From assembly GCA_029264685.1 (NCBI GenBank), contig JARHZW010000047.1, positions 1 to 40,290 on the forward strand: a stretch of 40,290 nucleotides of DNA, given 5' to 3'. A program made the translations under genes and the position numbers. The DNA is from Candidatus Limivicinus sp. (GTDB lineage Bacteria > Bacillota > Clostridia > Oscillospirales > Oscillospiraceae). Shown one piece after another: positions 25,910 through 34,536 of the stretch (the first letter of the stretch is position 1; each line of letters begins with the position of its first letter). The notes beneath the pieces are model-generated. The model searched no databases. It was given only the letters and a program-made list of their open reading frames with translations, and was not told the origin of the DNA.

Positions 25910-26788
25910 ATGAGCAAAAACAAACGCCGCTACGGCGACAGGAAAGAAGGACGTCTTATACGTTCTCTGCCTCCGTTTTATAAATTGATTCCTTATATGA
26001 CCCCTCACAGATGCGACCGCTGCAATCAGCATGAGGAAAGCTTTGAGGTTTCCGTTGTAGACAAGCGTTTACGTCAGCTCCGTGTTTCCGGTTATAAGGA
26101 AATGAGCGTTCTGCATTTTCTCATTGCAGCCTACATCCGAGCCGTTTCCATGATGCCCGGTTTAAACCGCTTTGTTGCCGGCAGAAGAGTCTATGCAAGA
26201 AATGACATAGAAATCGTTCTGTCCGTCCGTCAAGACAGAAGAGCAGGCGCTCCCGCAGCCAATGTCAAGGTTTCCTTTGAGCCAACAGACACAATTTTTG
26301 ATGTATATCGCAAAATAAACGACAGAGTGTCTGAAATTTTGGTCTCTGAAGAGGGCAGCACAGCAGATGAATACGCAGATATGGCAAGCCGTCTGCCCCG
26401 TTTTCTTCTCCGCTTCACCATGTCAGTGCTTAAATTCATGGATTACTACGGCTGGCTTCCCGAGGGTGCGATAAACGCAAGCCCGTTTCACGGCTCCATG
26501 GCAATTTCCGACCTCGGTTCTCTGGGCGTAAGTCCTGTTTACCATCACATTTACAATTTCGGAACTCTGCCCATGTATATCAGCTTCGGTGCTAAACGCC
26601 ATTCGTACGAGTTAAACCGTAAGGGCGAAATGCTGGACAAAAAATATGTAGACTGCAAACTGGTCATGGATGAAGGCATAGTTGACGCTCATTATTATGC
26701 TCAGCTTATTCAGGCCTTCAAGGTTATGTTCAGCCATCCCGAAATCGTGGAAACGCCCCCCGGCAAGGTCATTGACGACATATATTGA
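25910..26788 (+). CDS. Stand-alone 2-oxoacid dehydrogenase E2-like acyltransferase-fold protein
   Basis: A 292 aa protein resembling the catalytic domain of dihydrolipoamide acyltransferases and chloramphenicol acetyltransferase, but with no lipoyl or peripheral-subunit-binding domain and no dehydrogenase genes nearby. Similarity is seen in PGLNRFVAGRRVYARNDIEIVLSV, the segment SMAISDLGSLGVSPVYHH and the C-terminal HYYAQLIQAFKVMFSHPEIVETPP. The E2 active-site motif DHRxxDG reads DEGIVDA (around residues 262-268): the catalytic His is Glu and the Gly is Ala. Members of this clostridial single-domain family often have DERxADG, so the His loss is shared, but the Gly to Ala change is further drift. 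Start follows GGGAGGA. Function unknown; a CoA-binding or degenerate acyltransferase role is a guess. Confidence 0.75.
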   Translation: MSKNKRRYGDRKEGRLIRSLPPFYKLIPYMTPHRCDRCNQHEESFEVSVVDKRLRQLRVSGYKEMSVLHFLIAAYIRAVSMMPGLNRFVAGRRVYARNDIEIVLSVRQDRRAGAPAANVKVSFEPTDTIFDVYRKINDRVSEILVSEEGSTADEYADMASRLPRFLLRFTMSVLKFMDYYGWLPEGAINASPFHGSMAISDLGSLGVSPVYHHIYNFGTLPMYISFGAKRHSYELNRKGEMLDKKYVDCKLVMDEGIVDAHYYAQLIQAFKVMFSHPEIVETPPGKVIDDIY

Positions 26789-26794
26789 TGCAAA

Positions 26795-26825
26795 AACGCT
26801 CTTCCCATGGGAAGAGCGTTTTTTC
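26795..26825. terminator. Bidirectional terminator between E2-like gene and degV
   Basis: Eleven-pair stem AACGCTCTTCC / GGAAGAGCGTT with a four-base loop and T tracts on both sides, between two convergent genes. Confidence 0.88.
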
Positions 26826-26843
26826 GCTGCCATATTTAACAAT

Positions 26844-27725
26844 TCAGTTCAGCTCTCTGACATTTTCTGCGCCGAGGAAAAAGAGCGCAAGTGCACCGGG
26901 GCCTACATGAGAGCCGGTTACAGGCTCATAATCCACCATCATAATATCTGCGGGTGGATTGTTTTTCTTAATGAGCTCCGCCAAATACTCCGCATCCTTT
27001 TTGCACGCAGAGTGAGCAATACCCACGAGCTGTTTGGCAGGCTCTACTGCATATTTGTCAAATCTCTCGGCCAGAGCCTCAATGGCACGTTTTCTGCCTC
27101 TGACCTTGTGGAAGGCCACAATTTTGCCGTCGGAGCTGCCCTTGAGCAAGGGCTTTATCTGAAGAACCGTTCCCACTATGGCGGATAAATTTGAAAGTCT
27201 GCCGCCACGGCGCAGGTGCATAAGATCGTCAACTGTAAATATCTGACACATTCTTCGTGCCATATCTCTGAGTTCGGCGGCTGTCTCTTCCAGACTAACC
27301 CCCTTTGAACGGAGCCTTGCTCCCTCGAGAGCTATAAGTCCCTCACCCAGTGATGCGCCCATACTGTCCACAACTTCGATCTTTCTGTCGGGATAGTCCT
27401 CTTTAAGCTGGTTTGCTGCAATACCGGCAGAAGAGCAGGAGCCGCTTATACCGGATGCCATACTTACAAACAGAATGTCTTTTCCCTCTTTAAGCATAGG
27501 CTCAAAGTTTTCGACAAAGCGCTGTGGAGTCACCTGAGAAGTAGTCACCTTTACACCGCTTTTGATTTTGGAGTAGTAAGCTTCAGCATCAAAGCTGTCG
27601 GTATCCATACAGGTGTATTCCTTACCGTCAACATAATATGAAAAAGGAATTCTCTTAATTGAGTATTCCTCAACCACCTTATTCTGCAAGTTGGATGAAG
27701 TATCCGTAACAATTTCAAAACTCAT
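26844..27725 (-). CDS. DegV family fatty-acid-binding protein (FakB-like), copy 1
   Basis: A 293 aa two-domain cytoplasmic protein that binds a fatty acid; in Gram-positives such proteins present it to the FakA kinase for phosphorylation. Family marks are the N-terminal IVTDTSSNL, the TSQVTP segment, SGISGSCSSA (fatty-acid carboxylate contacts) and RRGGRLSNLSAIVGTVLQIKPLL. The ATG at 27725 follows AAGGAGG; an in-frame extension to 27776 is rejected. No fakA is nearby. A second DegV (36766-37614) in the window is about as long but clearly diverged, suggesting different fatty-acid preference. Confidence 0.92.
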   Translation of the reverse strand: MSFEIVTDTSSNLQNKVVEEYSIKRIPFSYYVDGKEYTCMDTDSFDAEAYYSKIKSGVKVTTSQVTPQRFVENFEPMLKEGKDILFVSMASGISGSCSSAGIAANQLKEDYPDRKIEVVDSMGASLGEGLIALEGARLRSKGVSLEETAAELRDMARRMCQIFTVDDLMHLRRGGRLSNLSAIVGTVLQIKPLLKGSSDGKIVAFHKVRGRKRAIEALAERFDKYAVEPAKQLVGIAHSACKKDAEYLAELIKKNNPPADIMMVDYEPVTGSHVGPGALALFFLGAENVRELN

Positions 27726-27841
27726 AACTCTGCCTCCTTGTATTAAGCCTCCTATTTCTAACACACTATCCCGCAAAAAGCAAGCTACTGTGTTTTTGCT
27801 GCACTATACCCGTCTGATTCAGGCAGTAGAATTGCCCAAAA

Positions 27842-27866
27842 GCCACTCTACTCAGAGTAGAATGGC
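27842..27866. promoter_or_regulatory. 25-base dyad upstream of degV
   Basis: Two 12-base arms (27842-27853, 27855-27866) around one central base, with one mismatch. The centre is too tight for an RNA hairpin of full length, so a DNA operator for a dimeric regulator is more likely. It lies between the pepF terminator and the degV start. No regulator gene is adjacent. Confidence 0.45.
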
Positions 27867-27868
27867 AT

Positions 27869-27908
27869 AAAAAAGCCGTTTAGCAGGCTGTTTTTCTGCT
27901 AAACGGCT
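27869..27908 (-). terminator. Terminator of pepF
   Basis: Thirteen-pair perfect stem AGCCGTTTAGCAG / CTGCTAAACGGCT with a nine-base loop, followed on the minus strand by a T run. It ends 27 bases past the pepF stop codon. Confidence 0.92.
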
Positions 27909-27934
27909 AATTATTTTCACAATTTTATATGAAA

Positions 27935-29731
27935 TCAAATTAAGGCTTCCAGTTCGTCTATAAGCTCTCCGAAAAGGCTCAGAGCGGAGTTTACAGGCTC
28001 GGGAGTGCTCATATCCACCCCTGCAAGCTTCAGAAGTGAGATCGGATCTGCACTGCCGCCGCCGGAAAGGAAGCGCTTATAGTCCTTAACGGCGCTCTCT
28101 CCCAGAGTGAGAATACGGTTTGCAATAGCAACAGCGGCAGAGAAGCCGGTGGCGTACTGGAACACATAGTAGTTGTAGTAGAAGTGAGGAATTCTTGCCC
28201 ACTCCATAGCTATGCCCTCGTCGGAAACCATGTCAGGACCGAAGTACAGCTTATTAAGCTCATGGTATTTACTGCACAGAGCTTCGGCAGTAAGGGTCTC
28301 CCCGCTCTCAACCATTCTGCCCATCATAAGCTCAAACTCGGCAAACATAGTCTGGCGGTATACGGTTCCCTTGAACTGGTCAAGGAAGTGGTTTATGAGA
28401 TATGCTCTCTGCTTTTTATCGGTGGTCTTTGAAAGCAGGTGGCGCATAAGGAGGACCTCGTTGCAGGTAGAGGCAACCTCAGCCACAAATATAACATAAT
28501 CGCTGGTGGAAACAGGCTGGTACTTGCAGCTGTGGTAGCTGTGCAGAGCGTGACCCATTTCGTGAGCCATGGTGAACATACTGTCCAGAGTGTCTTTCTG
28601 GTTCAGCAGGACAAAGGGGTGGGGTCTGGAGCTGCCGGAGGAATAGGCTCCGCCACGCTTGCCCTCGTTTGGGTAAACATCGATCCAGCGCTCATTGAAG
28701 CCCTGCTTGAGAAGGTCGGTGTAATCCTCGCCCAGAACAGCCAGTGCCTCAAGAACAGTCTCCTTGGCCTCATCATAGCTTATTTTTTCAGCCGCATCTG
28801 CAACGATGGGAGTATAAACATCATACATATGAAGCTCGGACACTCCAAGCATCTTTTTACGCAGAGACACATACTTGTACATTTTGTCGAGATTTCCGTG
28901 AACAGCCTCGATAAGGTTAAGATAGACCTCGGTGGGAACCTCCGTGGCATCCAGAGAGGCAGCCAGAGTTCCGGGATATTTTCTTGCCTCGGCGTAGAAA
29001 TTCAGTTTTTTAAACTGAGCATCAAGCAGAGCGGCAGCAGTATTTTTAAACTGTCCAAGAGTTTCATAATAGGTCTTGAATGTATTTTCACGAAGAACCC
29101 TGTCAGCGCTTTCAAGGAGTGGCACAAACGAAACATCGGTAAGCTGGTGCTCTTCTCCGCTGCCGTCCTTAACATTTGGGTATTTCATATCGGCATTTGT
29201 AAGCATACCGTATATTTTATCAGGTGCATCCGCCATTTCTCCGGCGGCTGCAAGGAGTTTTTCCTCGGCAGGGGAAAGAATGTGCTCCGCTCTGCGGCGT
29301 ATCTGGTAGAGGCTTCTTCTGTATTCCTCCAGTCCCGGCTGGGCTGCATAGAAAAGATTGAGCTTGTCCTCTTCAATGCTCATGATTTCGGGAGTTGCAA
29401 AGGATGAGGCGCTGGAAATTGCAACATAGGTGTTCATAGCCTTGCCCTTCATGCCCTGATAGAAGCTGTCGCCCGTGTCCTGATCGCCCTTGCAGTTGGC
29501 ATAACCGAAAAGCTTTGAAACACGGACTTCAAGCTCGTCCTGCAATTTAAAGAACGCAAGCAGATTCTCGGCGCTCTCGCCCAGTTTGCCCTGAAAAGCA
29601 ATCAGTCTCTCGGGCATAAGCTTTAAAGCCTCGTTTTCCTCTTCCCATGCCTGATCGCTGGGAAAAATATCAGAAAGCTTCCATGTAAATTCTTCAGGAA
29701 CTTCGCTGCGTTTAAGCAATGTATTTTCCAT
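27935..29731 (-). CDS. pepF: Oligoendopeptidase F (M3 zinc metallopeptidase)
   Basis: A cytoplasmic zinc peptidase of 598 aa that cleaves short peptides, typical length for PepF. The zinc site HEMGH (His390, Glu391, His394) is followed by the third ligand region FVAEVASTCNE (Glu418). The segment YSSGSSRPHPFVLLN just before HExxH is diagnostic of the PepF branch. No signal peptide is present. Start follows CGGAGG at a usable distance. A single-gene unit with its own promoter and terminator. Confidence 0.96.
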   Translation of the reverse strand: MENTLLKRSEVPEEFTWKLSDIFPSDQAWEEENEALKLMPERLIAFQGKLGESAENLLAFFKLQDELEVRVSKLFGYANCKGDQDTGDSFYQGMKGKAMNTYVAISSASSFATPEIMSIEEDKLNLFYAAQPGLEEYRRSLYQIRRRAEHILSPAEEKLLAAAGEMADAPDKIYGMLTNADMKYPNVKDGSGEEHQLTDVSFVPLLESADRVLRENTFKTYYETLGQFKNTAAALLDAQFKKLNFYAEARKYPGTLAASLDATEVPTEVYLNLIEAVHGNLDKMYKYVSLRKKMLGVSELHMYDVYTPIVADAAEKISYDEAKETVLEALAVLGEDYTDLLKQGFNERWIDVYPNEGKRGGAYSSGSSRPHPFVLLNQKDTLDSMFTMAHEMGHALHSYHSCKYQPVSTSDYVIFVAEVASTCNEVLLMRHLLSKTTDKKQRAYLINHFLDQFKGTVYRQTMFAEFELMMGRMVESGETLTAEALCSKYHELNKLYFGPDMVSDEGIAMEWARIPHFYYNYYVFQYATGFSAAVAIANRILTLGESAVKDYKRFLSGGGSADPISLLKLAGVDMSTPEPVNSALSLFGELIDELEALI

Positions 29732-29765
29732 AAAATAGATTTCCTCCGTTTGATGATTTTATTTG

Positions 29766-29794
29766 ATTATATCATATCCTATTTTTTGCCGCAA
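29766..29794 (-). promoter_or_regulatory. Promoter of pepF
   Basis: TTGCGG (29794-29789), a 17-base spacer and TATAAT (29771-29766), with TGA directly before the -10 box (extended -10). Confidence 0.8.
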
Positions 29795-29848
29795 GTACGG
29801 AAGATCTGCTGAATATAAATAATACATCATATATTGGAGGCGCTGTAC

Positions 29849-30967
29849 ATGGAAATTTATATCTGCCGCAGGGGAGACAATATACATTCGCTGTCACATC
29901 GGTTCGGTATTCCGGTGAAAAGGCTGATGGAGGAAAACGGACTGGAAAGCGAAAAGCTTACCTCCGGACTGAGTCTTTTTGTCCCCTCCGAATGGCCTGA
30001 ACCCGAAAAGGAAATAGAACTCTGCGCTGAAATCGGAAATAATCTTCCGGCTAAAGAGAGAAAAGCTCTTTTAGACCGGCTGTGCTTTGCCGTCCCGTTT
30101 CCCGCACGGCTTTCGCCTGACGGTGGAATCACCATGGAGAGTCGGAATGCAGACTGTGCGGACGAAGCCTTAAATTGTGGCGCCTTGCCTCTTTTGGGGC
30201 TGTATAATCTCTGCCCGCAGGGCAGCTATTCCGGCGAGCTTGCCCACAACGGAATCAAAGACACGGAGTCCCGTGAAAAACTCTGTCGCCTGATAATTTC
30301 CGCAATAGCCGAGAGCGGCGCAAAAGGCTTATATCTGGAGTTCTGCTGTCTCTTTCCTTTCGACGAAGAAAACTACTGTAAATTTATTGAGCTCTGCTCC
30401 CGACTTTGTCACAGCAAGGGCTTTTATTTTCTTTGCTCCGCAGTACCTGCTGAATTTGATACACTCTCTCCGCAGGCAGTTCAGTGTGCGGGAAAATACG
30501 CTGACCGTCTTGTTCTTCTGGCCTACGACTACTCAGGAGTTTTAAATCCGCCCGGAGCTGTTGCCCCTCTCAGCCGTGTTCGTGCGGCAACAGAAGAGGC
30601 CCTCCGTTATGTCCATTGCAAAAAGGTTATTCTGTGTACCTCCTGCACAGGTCTGGACTGGTCGCTTCCATGGCGCTACGGCACGGAGGCTGCTCCTTTA
30701 AGCAGTCGGCGGGCGCAAAATCTGGCCGTAGCAGCGGGCGCCGAAATAAAATTTATGCCCCACGAATTTTTTCCCTCCTTTTCCTACATAGATCCTGTCG
30801 GAACAAAGCACAGGGTCTGCTTCGAGGATGTCCGAAGTATCAAGGCAAAGCTGTCTCTTTGCAGCCAATATGACATTGCAGGCCTTTGGCTTAAACGCAG
30901 AGACAGAGCTTTTCCTCCTGCCGATGAACTTATCGAAAGCCTGTATAGCTTCAAGAAATATATTTAG
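29849..30967 (+). CDS. LysM plus SleL/YaaH-like GH18 protein with altered active site
   Basis: A 372 aa protein with one N-terminal LysM (about 3-47, IYICRRGDNIHSLSHRFGIP) and a GH18-like barrel. The closest fit is SleL/YaaH, spore cortex N-acetylglucosaminidases: PPGAVAPLSRVRAATEEAL, LAYDYSG, GLDWSLPW and KHRVCFEDVRSIKAK match that branch, and like them it lacks a signal peptide. The GH18 catalytic motif DGxxxDxE reads KGLYLEFCC (159-167): the first Asp is Lys, the last Asp is Glu and the acid Glu is Cys. The C-terminal aromatic segment (GVxxWxLG) is also changed to GLWLKRRD. It is unusually Cys-rich. ATG 29849 follows GGAGG by eight bases; an in-frame TTG at 29834 is unsupported. I infer a peptidoglycan- or spore-coat-binding protein without normal hydrolase activity. 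Confidence 0.8.
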   Translation: MEIYICRRGDNIHSLSHRFGIPVKRLMEENGLESEKLTSGLSLFVPSEWPEPEKEIELCAEIGNNLPAKERKALLDRLCFAVPFPARLSPDGGITMESRNADCADEALNCGALPLLGLYNLCPQGSYSGELAHNGIKDTESREKLCRLIISAIAESGAKGLYLEFCCLFPFDEENYCKFIELCSRLCHSKGFYFLCSAVPAEFDTLSPQAVQCAGKYADRLVLLAYDYSGVLNPPGAVAPLSRVRAATEEALRYVHCKKVILCTSCTGLDWSLPWRYGTEAAPLSSRRAQNLAVAAGAEIKFMPHEFFPSFSYIDPVGTKHRVCFEDVRSIKAKLSLCSQYDIAGLWLKRRDRAFPPADELIESLYSFKKYI

Positions 30968-31020
30968 CCACGTTTCCATAAATTTTCCTTCAATATTTAA
31001 TATTTTGTTAAAGCTCACTA

Positions 31021-31048
31021 TTGAAATTGTCGGCTTTAATGGTAAAAT
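31021..31048 (+). promoter_or_regulatory. Promoter of the three-gene surface operon
   Basis: TTGAAA (31021-31026), a 16-base spacer and TAAAAT (31043-31048), 58 bases before the first start codon. Confidence 0.6.
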
Positions 31049-31106
31049 AGAAAAGATAAGATTTAATATGATAGGGTAGGCGTATAATCGCCCGGAGATA
31101 AATTTG

Positions 31107-32837
31107 ATGAAGACACTAAAGAAAATTATAACTGGACTTTTGTTGACCTGTCTGTTTCTTAGTCTGTGTCCGGCTGCTCTTGCCGCTGACACGGACAGTG
31201 GCTTTTCCTATGAGGATAAAAGCTGGGAACAGGTAGTGGAAGAGCTTTTTGAGCGTTATAACGTGCAGGAGGAGAAAATAGGTCTTGGTTATTATAACCT
31301 TGTAACCGGTGAAGAGCATTACATAAACGCAGACCAGTACATGATTGCAGGAAGTATGTTTAAAGTTCCCCTCAATATGCTCTTTACGGAAAAGGTTGGT
31401 AAGGGCGAGCTTGCTCTTGATGACCTTATAGGCGGTTACCGCTATTCCGAGCTTCTCAAGGGCTCGATAGTCCATTCAAACAATGACTATGCAAAGATTC
31501 TCTGGAACGAGGCCGGCCGCTGGATTGAAAACGAAAACACGGTTTACCACCGTTACCGTGAGCTTATTGCCCCTTATATGGGTGAAGATCCGGAAAATGT
31601 GGACGAAAAATACTATGAAAACAACTTTTTCACGCCAAGGCAGATGATAAACTGTCTGAAGCTTTTGGCGGAAAATCCCCAGCGCTTCCCCGGTCTTATT
31701 GAAAATATGCAGCAGGCCGAACCGCACAAATATTTCAAGTTGAAAGAGCAGGGCTATGAAATGGCGCATAAATACGGGTATCTTACCAAGGGTTCAACCC
31801 TTTATCTGTGTGACTGTGCCATCGCCTACACCGATGACCCCATTGTTTTCGTAATGTTCACCGACGGAGTAGACCACGCCTACAGCGTTATGGCAGATTA
31901 TGCAACAATGATGTGCGGCTACACCCAGTATAACACTGCCCGTCGGCTTGAAGAAGAGAAAAACAAGGCAGATGTTGAGCAGGGGTCTCAGACCCCCGAA
32001 AGTGAAAATGCAGACAGCAGACCGAAAGATAAAGAGGAGGACCCAGAGTCTATGAACAATAAGCTTTCAGGCGAAAGCCTGATAAACAACGGAGCAGACA
32101 TGGCACTCAATGCCGATTCAGGCAGTGGCTTCGGTCTTGGCTCAATAGTGTGCTGTATTCTGGTGATTGCGGCTTTTATCGCCGTGGTTGCCATTATCAT
32201 AAAAAAAAGCCGCAGCTTTAAGCCGATGTGGGCTGTGCTTTCGGCAGTTTTCGCCGCTCTTGCTCTTATTTTAAGTATCATAGGCATAAATACGGGTACT
32301 CTTATTGCAAAACCCACAGGCAACCCCCGGGAGGTTGCAGTGGCGTTTATGGATTCCGTGATAGCAGGCGATTACGAGAAGGCCTACTCCTTCCTTAACG
32401 GCTATTCCAGTCTGGGTCTTGAGAACGAACCTTCAGACGAGATGGGAAAGCTTATGTACGACGCTTTAAGAAAGAGCTTTTCATACGAGCTGACGGGAGA
32501 CTGTTTTGTTGATAAGCTGGATGCAAAACAGCAGATTCAGTTCACATTCCTTGACCTTCCCTCTACCGAGAAGGATGTCCAGGCAAAAACAGAGGCTGCG
32601 CTGAAAGAGATAGTTTCCAGTCGTCCGGCAAAGTCTGTATACGACGAAAACAACAATTATTTGCCGGAGGTTGCCCACGAGGCCTATGCCAAGGCGCTGA
32701 GCGAAGTTTTGCAGCACGCAGAAGATTATTACACAAGCGAGAGTGTTCTGCTTCAGCTGGTATACTCAGACGGGAACTGGTCTGTAGTGCCTGCTCACAG
32801 CCTTATAAAGGCATTCAGCGGAAACACTGCCAACTAA
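31107..32837 (+). CDS. Secreted beta-lactamase-like serine hydrolase with two membrane segments and outer C-terminal domain
   Basis: A 576 aa envelope protein. Signal peptide 1-27 (ends ALA-A); class A beta-lactamase-like domain about 36-275 with SMFK (Ser83, Lys86), SNN (124-126), FTPRQM and HKYG (KTG position, 221-224); an acidic linker; two membrane segments (about 346-366 and 374-397); and a C-terminal domain of about 170 residues, preceded by PREVAVAFMDSVIAGDYEKAYSFL, the start of a DUF4878/NTF2-like fold. With this topology both globular domains face outward. The beta-lactamase deacylation motif ExxLN (Glu166) is not apparent, so DD-peptidase-like, esterase-like or binding activity is more likely than antibiotic hydrolysis. 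ATG 31107 follows GGAG. First gene of a group with the next two. Confidence 0.82.
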   Translation: MKTLKKIITGLLLTCLFLSLCPAALAADTDSGFSYEDKSWEQVVEELFERYNVQEEKIGLGYYNLVTGEEHYINADQYMIAGSMFKVPLNMLFTEKVGKGELALDDLIGGYRYSELLKGSIVHSNNDYAKILWNEAGRWIENENTVYHRYRELIAPYMGEDPENVDEKYYENNFFTPRQMINCLKLLAENPQRFPGLIENMQQAEPHKYFKLKEQGYEMAHKYGYLTKGSTLYLCDCAIAYTDDPIVFVMFTDGVDHAYSVMADYATMMCGYTQYNTARRLEEEKNKADVEQGSQTPESENADSRPKDKEEDPESMNNKLSGESLINNGADMALNADSGSGFGLGSIVCCILVIAAFIAVVAIIIKKSRSFKPMWAVLSAVFAALALILSIIGINTGTLIAKPTGNPREVAVAFMDSVIAGDYEKAYSFLNGYSSLGLENEPSDEMGKLMYDALRKSFSYELTGDCFVDKLDAKQQIQFTFLDLPSTEKDVQAKTEAALKEIVSSRPAKSVYDENNNYLPEVAHEAYAKALSEVLQHAEDYYTSESVLLQLVYSDGNWSVVPAHSLIKAFSGNTAN

Positions 32838-32856
32838 GGAGGATTAAGGCCTAAAT

Positions 32857-34536
32857 ATGAGCGATAACAAAGATTTTTCCATTGACGATATACTGGCTGA
32901 ATTTTCTTCTTTCAGCGACAATATGATTTCAGGTTCCGGCTCTGATGAAAATCCGGTCTCAGCCCCTGTTCCGCCCCGCACCGTCTCGGCTCCTGAGACT
33001 TTTTCCGAGCCTGTCGCTGATTTTCAGCCGGACAGCATATTCGGAAACGACCGGCTTTTCAGGCACGAGACGGTCACAAATTTCGACCCGGAGCCTGCTC
33101 CCGCCGCTCCGGTCTATCGTCCCCGTCCTGTAAAAAATCAGACAACACCGGCCCCTGAAGCAAGGCACGGCAGACCGGCACAAGCTTCTCCTGCGCCGAG
33201 GCACGCAAGACCTGAGCAGAACGGTTCCTACCCAAGAAACGGCAGAGCAGTTCAGGTTGCCGACGAAGCAAAGCACACCTCCCGTCCCGCATCACCTCAA
33301 GCCGAACGAACCGCAAGGCAGAACGCTCCCGCCGTTCGTCCCCAGCGACCCGCCATAAAGAACTCTGCACCTGCGGCAGTCGCAAAGGCAGAGGAGCCTA
33401 TGAATGAAAGGCGTGGTATTGCTGCTGTTTTGAGCATAATTTTTGCCGTTATAGGCATTTTTTCTCTGAGCTGGGTGCTGAAAAATGTTCATCCTGATTC
33501 AGGCACAGTCACAAAGACCTCAGTTAAAGCCCAGATGAATCTGGCTGAAAAATTTGACAACTATGCAAACAACGCCGCAAGTGATGCGCTGAGTGACCTG
33601 ACATATATCCCCAAGATTTACACAATCGGAGAGGATGTAAACGTCGCTCCCAAGCCCAATCCCAACAAATTCGGCTCTACCACAGACCCGCAGGAAATTA
33701 TGGAGCTCATAAAGTCCGCCGGCGCTCTTCTGGACGGGCAGGAAGTGGCCTTTAATCCCGACGCAAAATTTATCCCAGGTTCGGAAATAAAGTATTATCT
33801 GGATGACACCATTCTTGCAATCACATGGAAAGAGGACATTGACGGCAAGTGCTGCTCCTGTGCAGAGATAAAAATTGCCCACGGCTCTCAGATACGCCGA
33901 AAGGTTGCCGGCGACAGCTACAGTGTTGGAAAGCGCTACTACGCCTCGGATATGGCAAAGGAGTGCAACTCCGTAGTTGCAATAAACGGTGACTTTTACG
34001 ACTTCCGTCAGATCGGTGTCACGGTTTTCCAGCGTCAGCTTTTCCGTTTTGTGCCTGACAAACTGGATTCCTGCCATGTAACTTCCTCCGGTGACCTGCT
34101 CTTCTCCTATGCCGGAGAGCTGTACGACGAGGAATACACCAAGCAGTTTATAAAAGACAACGATGTAATGTTCACCCTGTCTTTCGGTCCCATTCTGGCT
34201 GATAACGGCGAGCTTCGTCAGGTTACAAGCTATCCCATCGGTGAAATAAGCACAACCTATTCCAGATCTGCCATCGGTCAGTTCGACAAGCTCCATTATG
34301 TACTTATGACTGTCAACTATGATGTAGGCTATACCGTAGCCGCCACTTTAAATCAGGTAGGCCAGTTCCTTTTTGACAAGGGATGCCCCAAGATTTACGG
34401 CCTTGACGGCGGTCAGACCTCCGTTCTTATGATGAACGGAGAGCTTGTAAACCATGTTGACTACGGTCACGAGCGCACAATGAGCGATATTATTTACTTT
34501 GCAACGGCAATTCCCGAAGAGGAGGCGGCACAATGA
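32857..34536 (+). CDS. Membrane-anchored phosphodiester glycosidase (NAGPA domain) protein
   Basis: A 559 aa protein with three parts: a cytoplasmic, intrinsically disordered, Pro/Ala/Arg-rich N-terminus (1-185) that opens with the short motif FSIDDILAEFSSF, one membrane segment (188-208), and an outer domain. The outer part (about 305-552) is a phosphodiester glycosidase domain: AINGDFYDF (375-383), SFGPILADNGE, and GLDGGQTSVLMMNGELVN (515-532), where the usual motif is DGGGS. Relatives (human uncovering enzyme, bacterial YngK-like and exopolysaccharide proteins) cleave sugar-1-phosphodiesters, so teichoic acid or phosphoglycan is a plausible substrate. It starts 19 bases after the previous stop; its last four bases overlap the next gene (ATGA). 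Confidence 0.85.
   Translation: MSDNKDFSIDDILAEFSSFSDNMISGSGSDENPVSAPVPPRTVSAPETFSEPVADFQPDSIFGNDRLFRHETVTNFDPEPAPAAPVYRPRPVKNQTTPAPEARHGRPAQASPAPRHARPEQNGSYPRNGRAVQVADEAKHTSRPASPQAERTARQNAPAVRPQRPAIKNSAPAAVAKAEEPMNERRGIAAVLSIIFAVIGIFSLSWVLKNVHPDSGTVTKTSVKAQMNLAEKFDNYANNAASDALSDLTYIPKIYTIGEDVNVAPKPNPNKFGSTTDPQEIMELIKSAGALLDGQEVAFNPDAKFIPGSEIKYYLDDTILAITWKEDIDGKCCSCAEIKIAHGSQIRRKVAGDSYSVGKRYYASDMAKECNSVVAINGDFYDFRQIGVTVFQRQLFRFVPDKLDSCHVTSSGDLLFSYAGELYDEEYTKQFIKDNDVMFTLSFGPILADNGELRQVTSYPIGEISTTYSRSAIGQFDKLHYVLMTVNYDVGYTVAATLNQVGQFLFDKGCPKIYGLDGGQTSVLMMNGELVNHVDYGHERTMSDIIYFATAIPEEEAAQ

Noticed and set aside
28439-29407. 322-codon open frame antisense to pepF
   Set aside because: Shadow of the pepF coding frame; no ribosome site or family resemblance.
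31083-31088. TATAAT shortly before the beta-lactamase-like gene
   Set aside because: The predicted start would fall inside the ribosome site and there is no -35 match; the promoter at 31021-31048 fits better.
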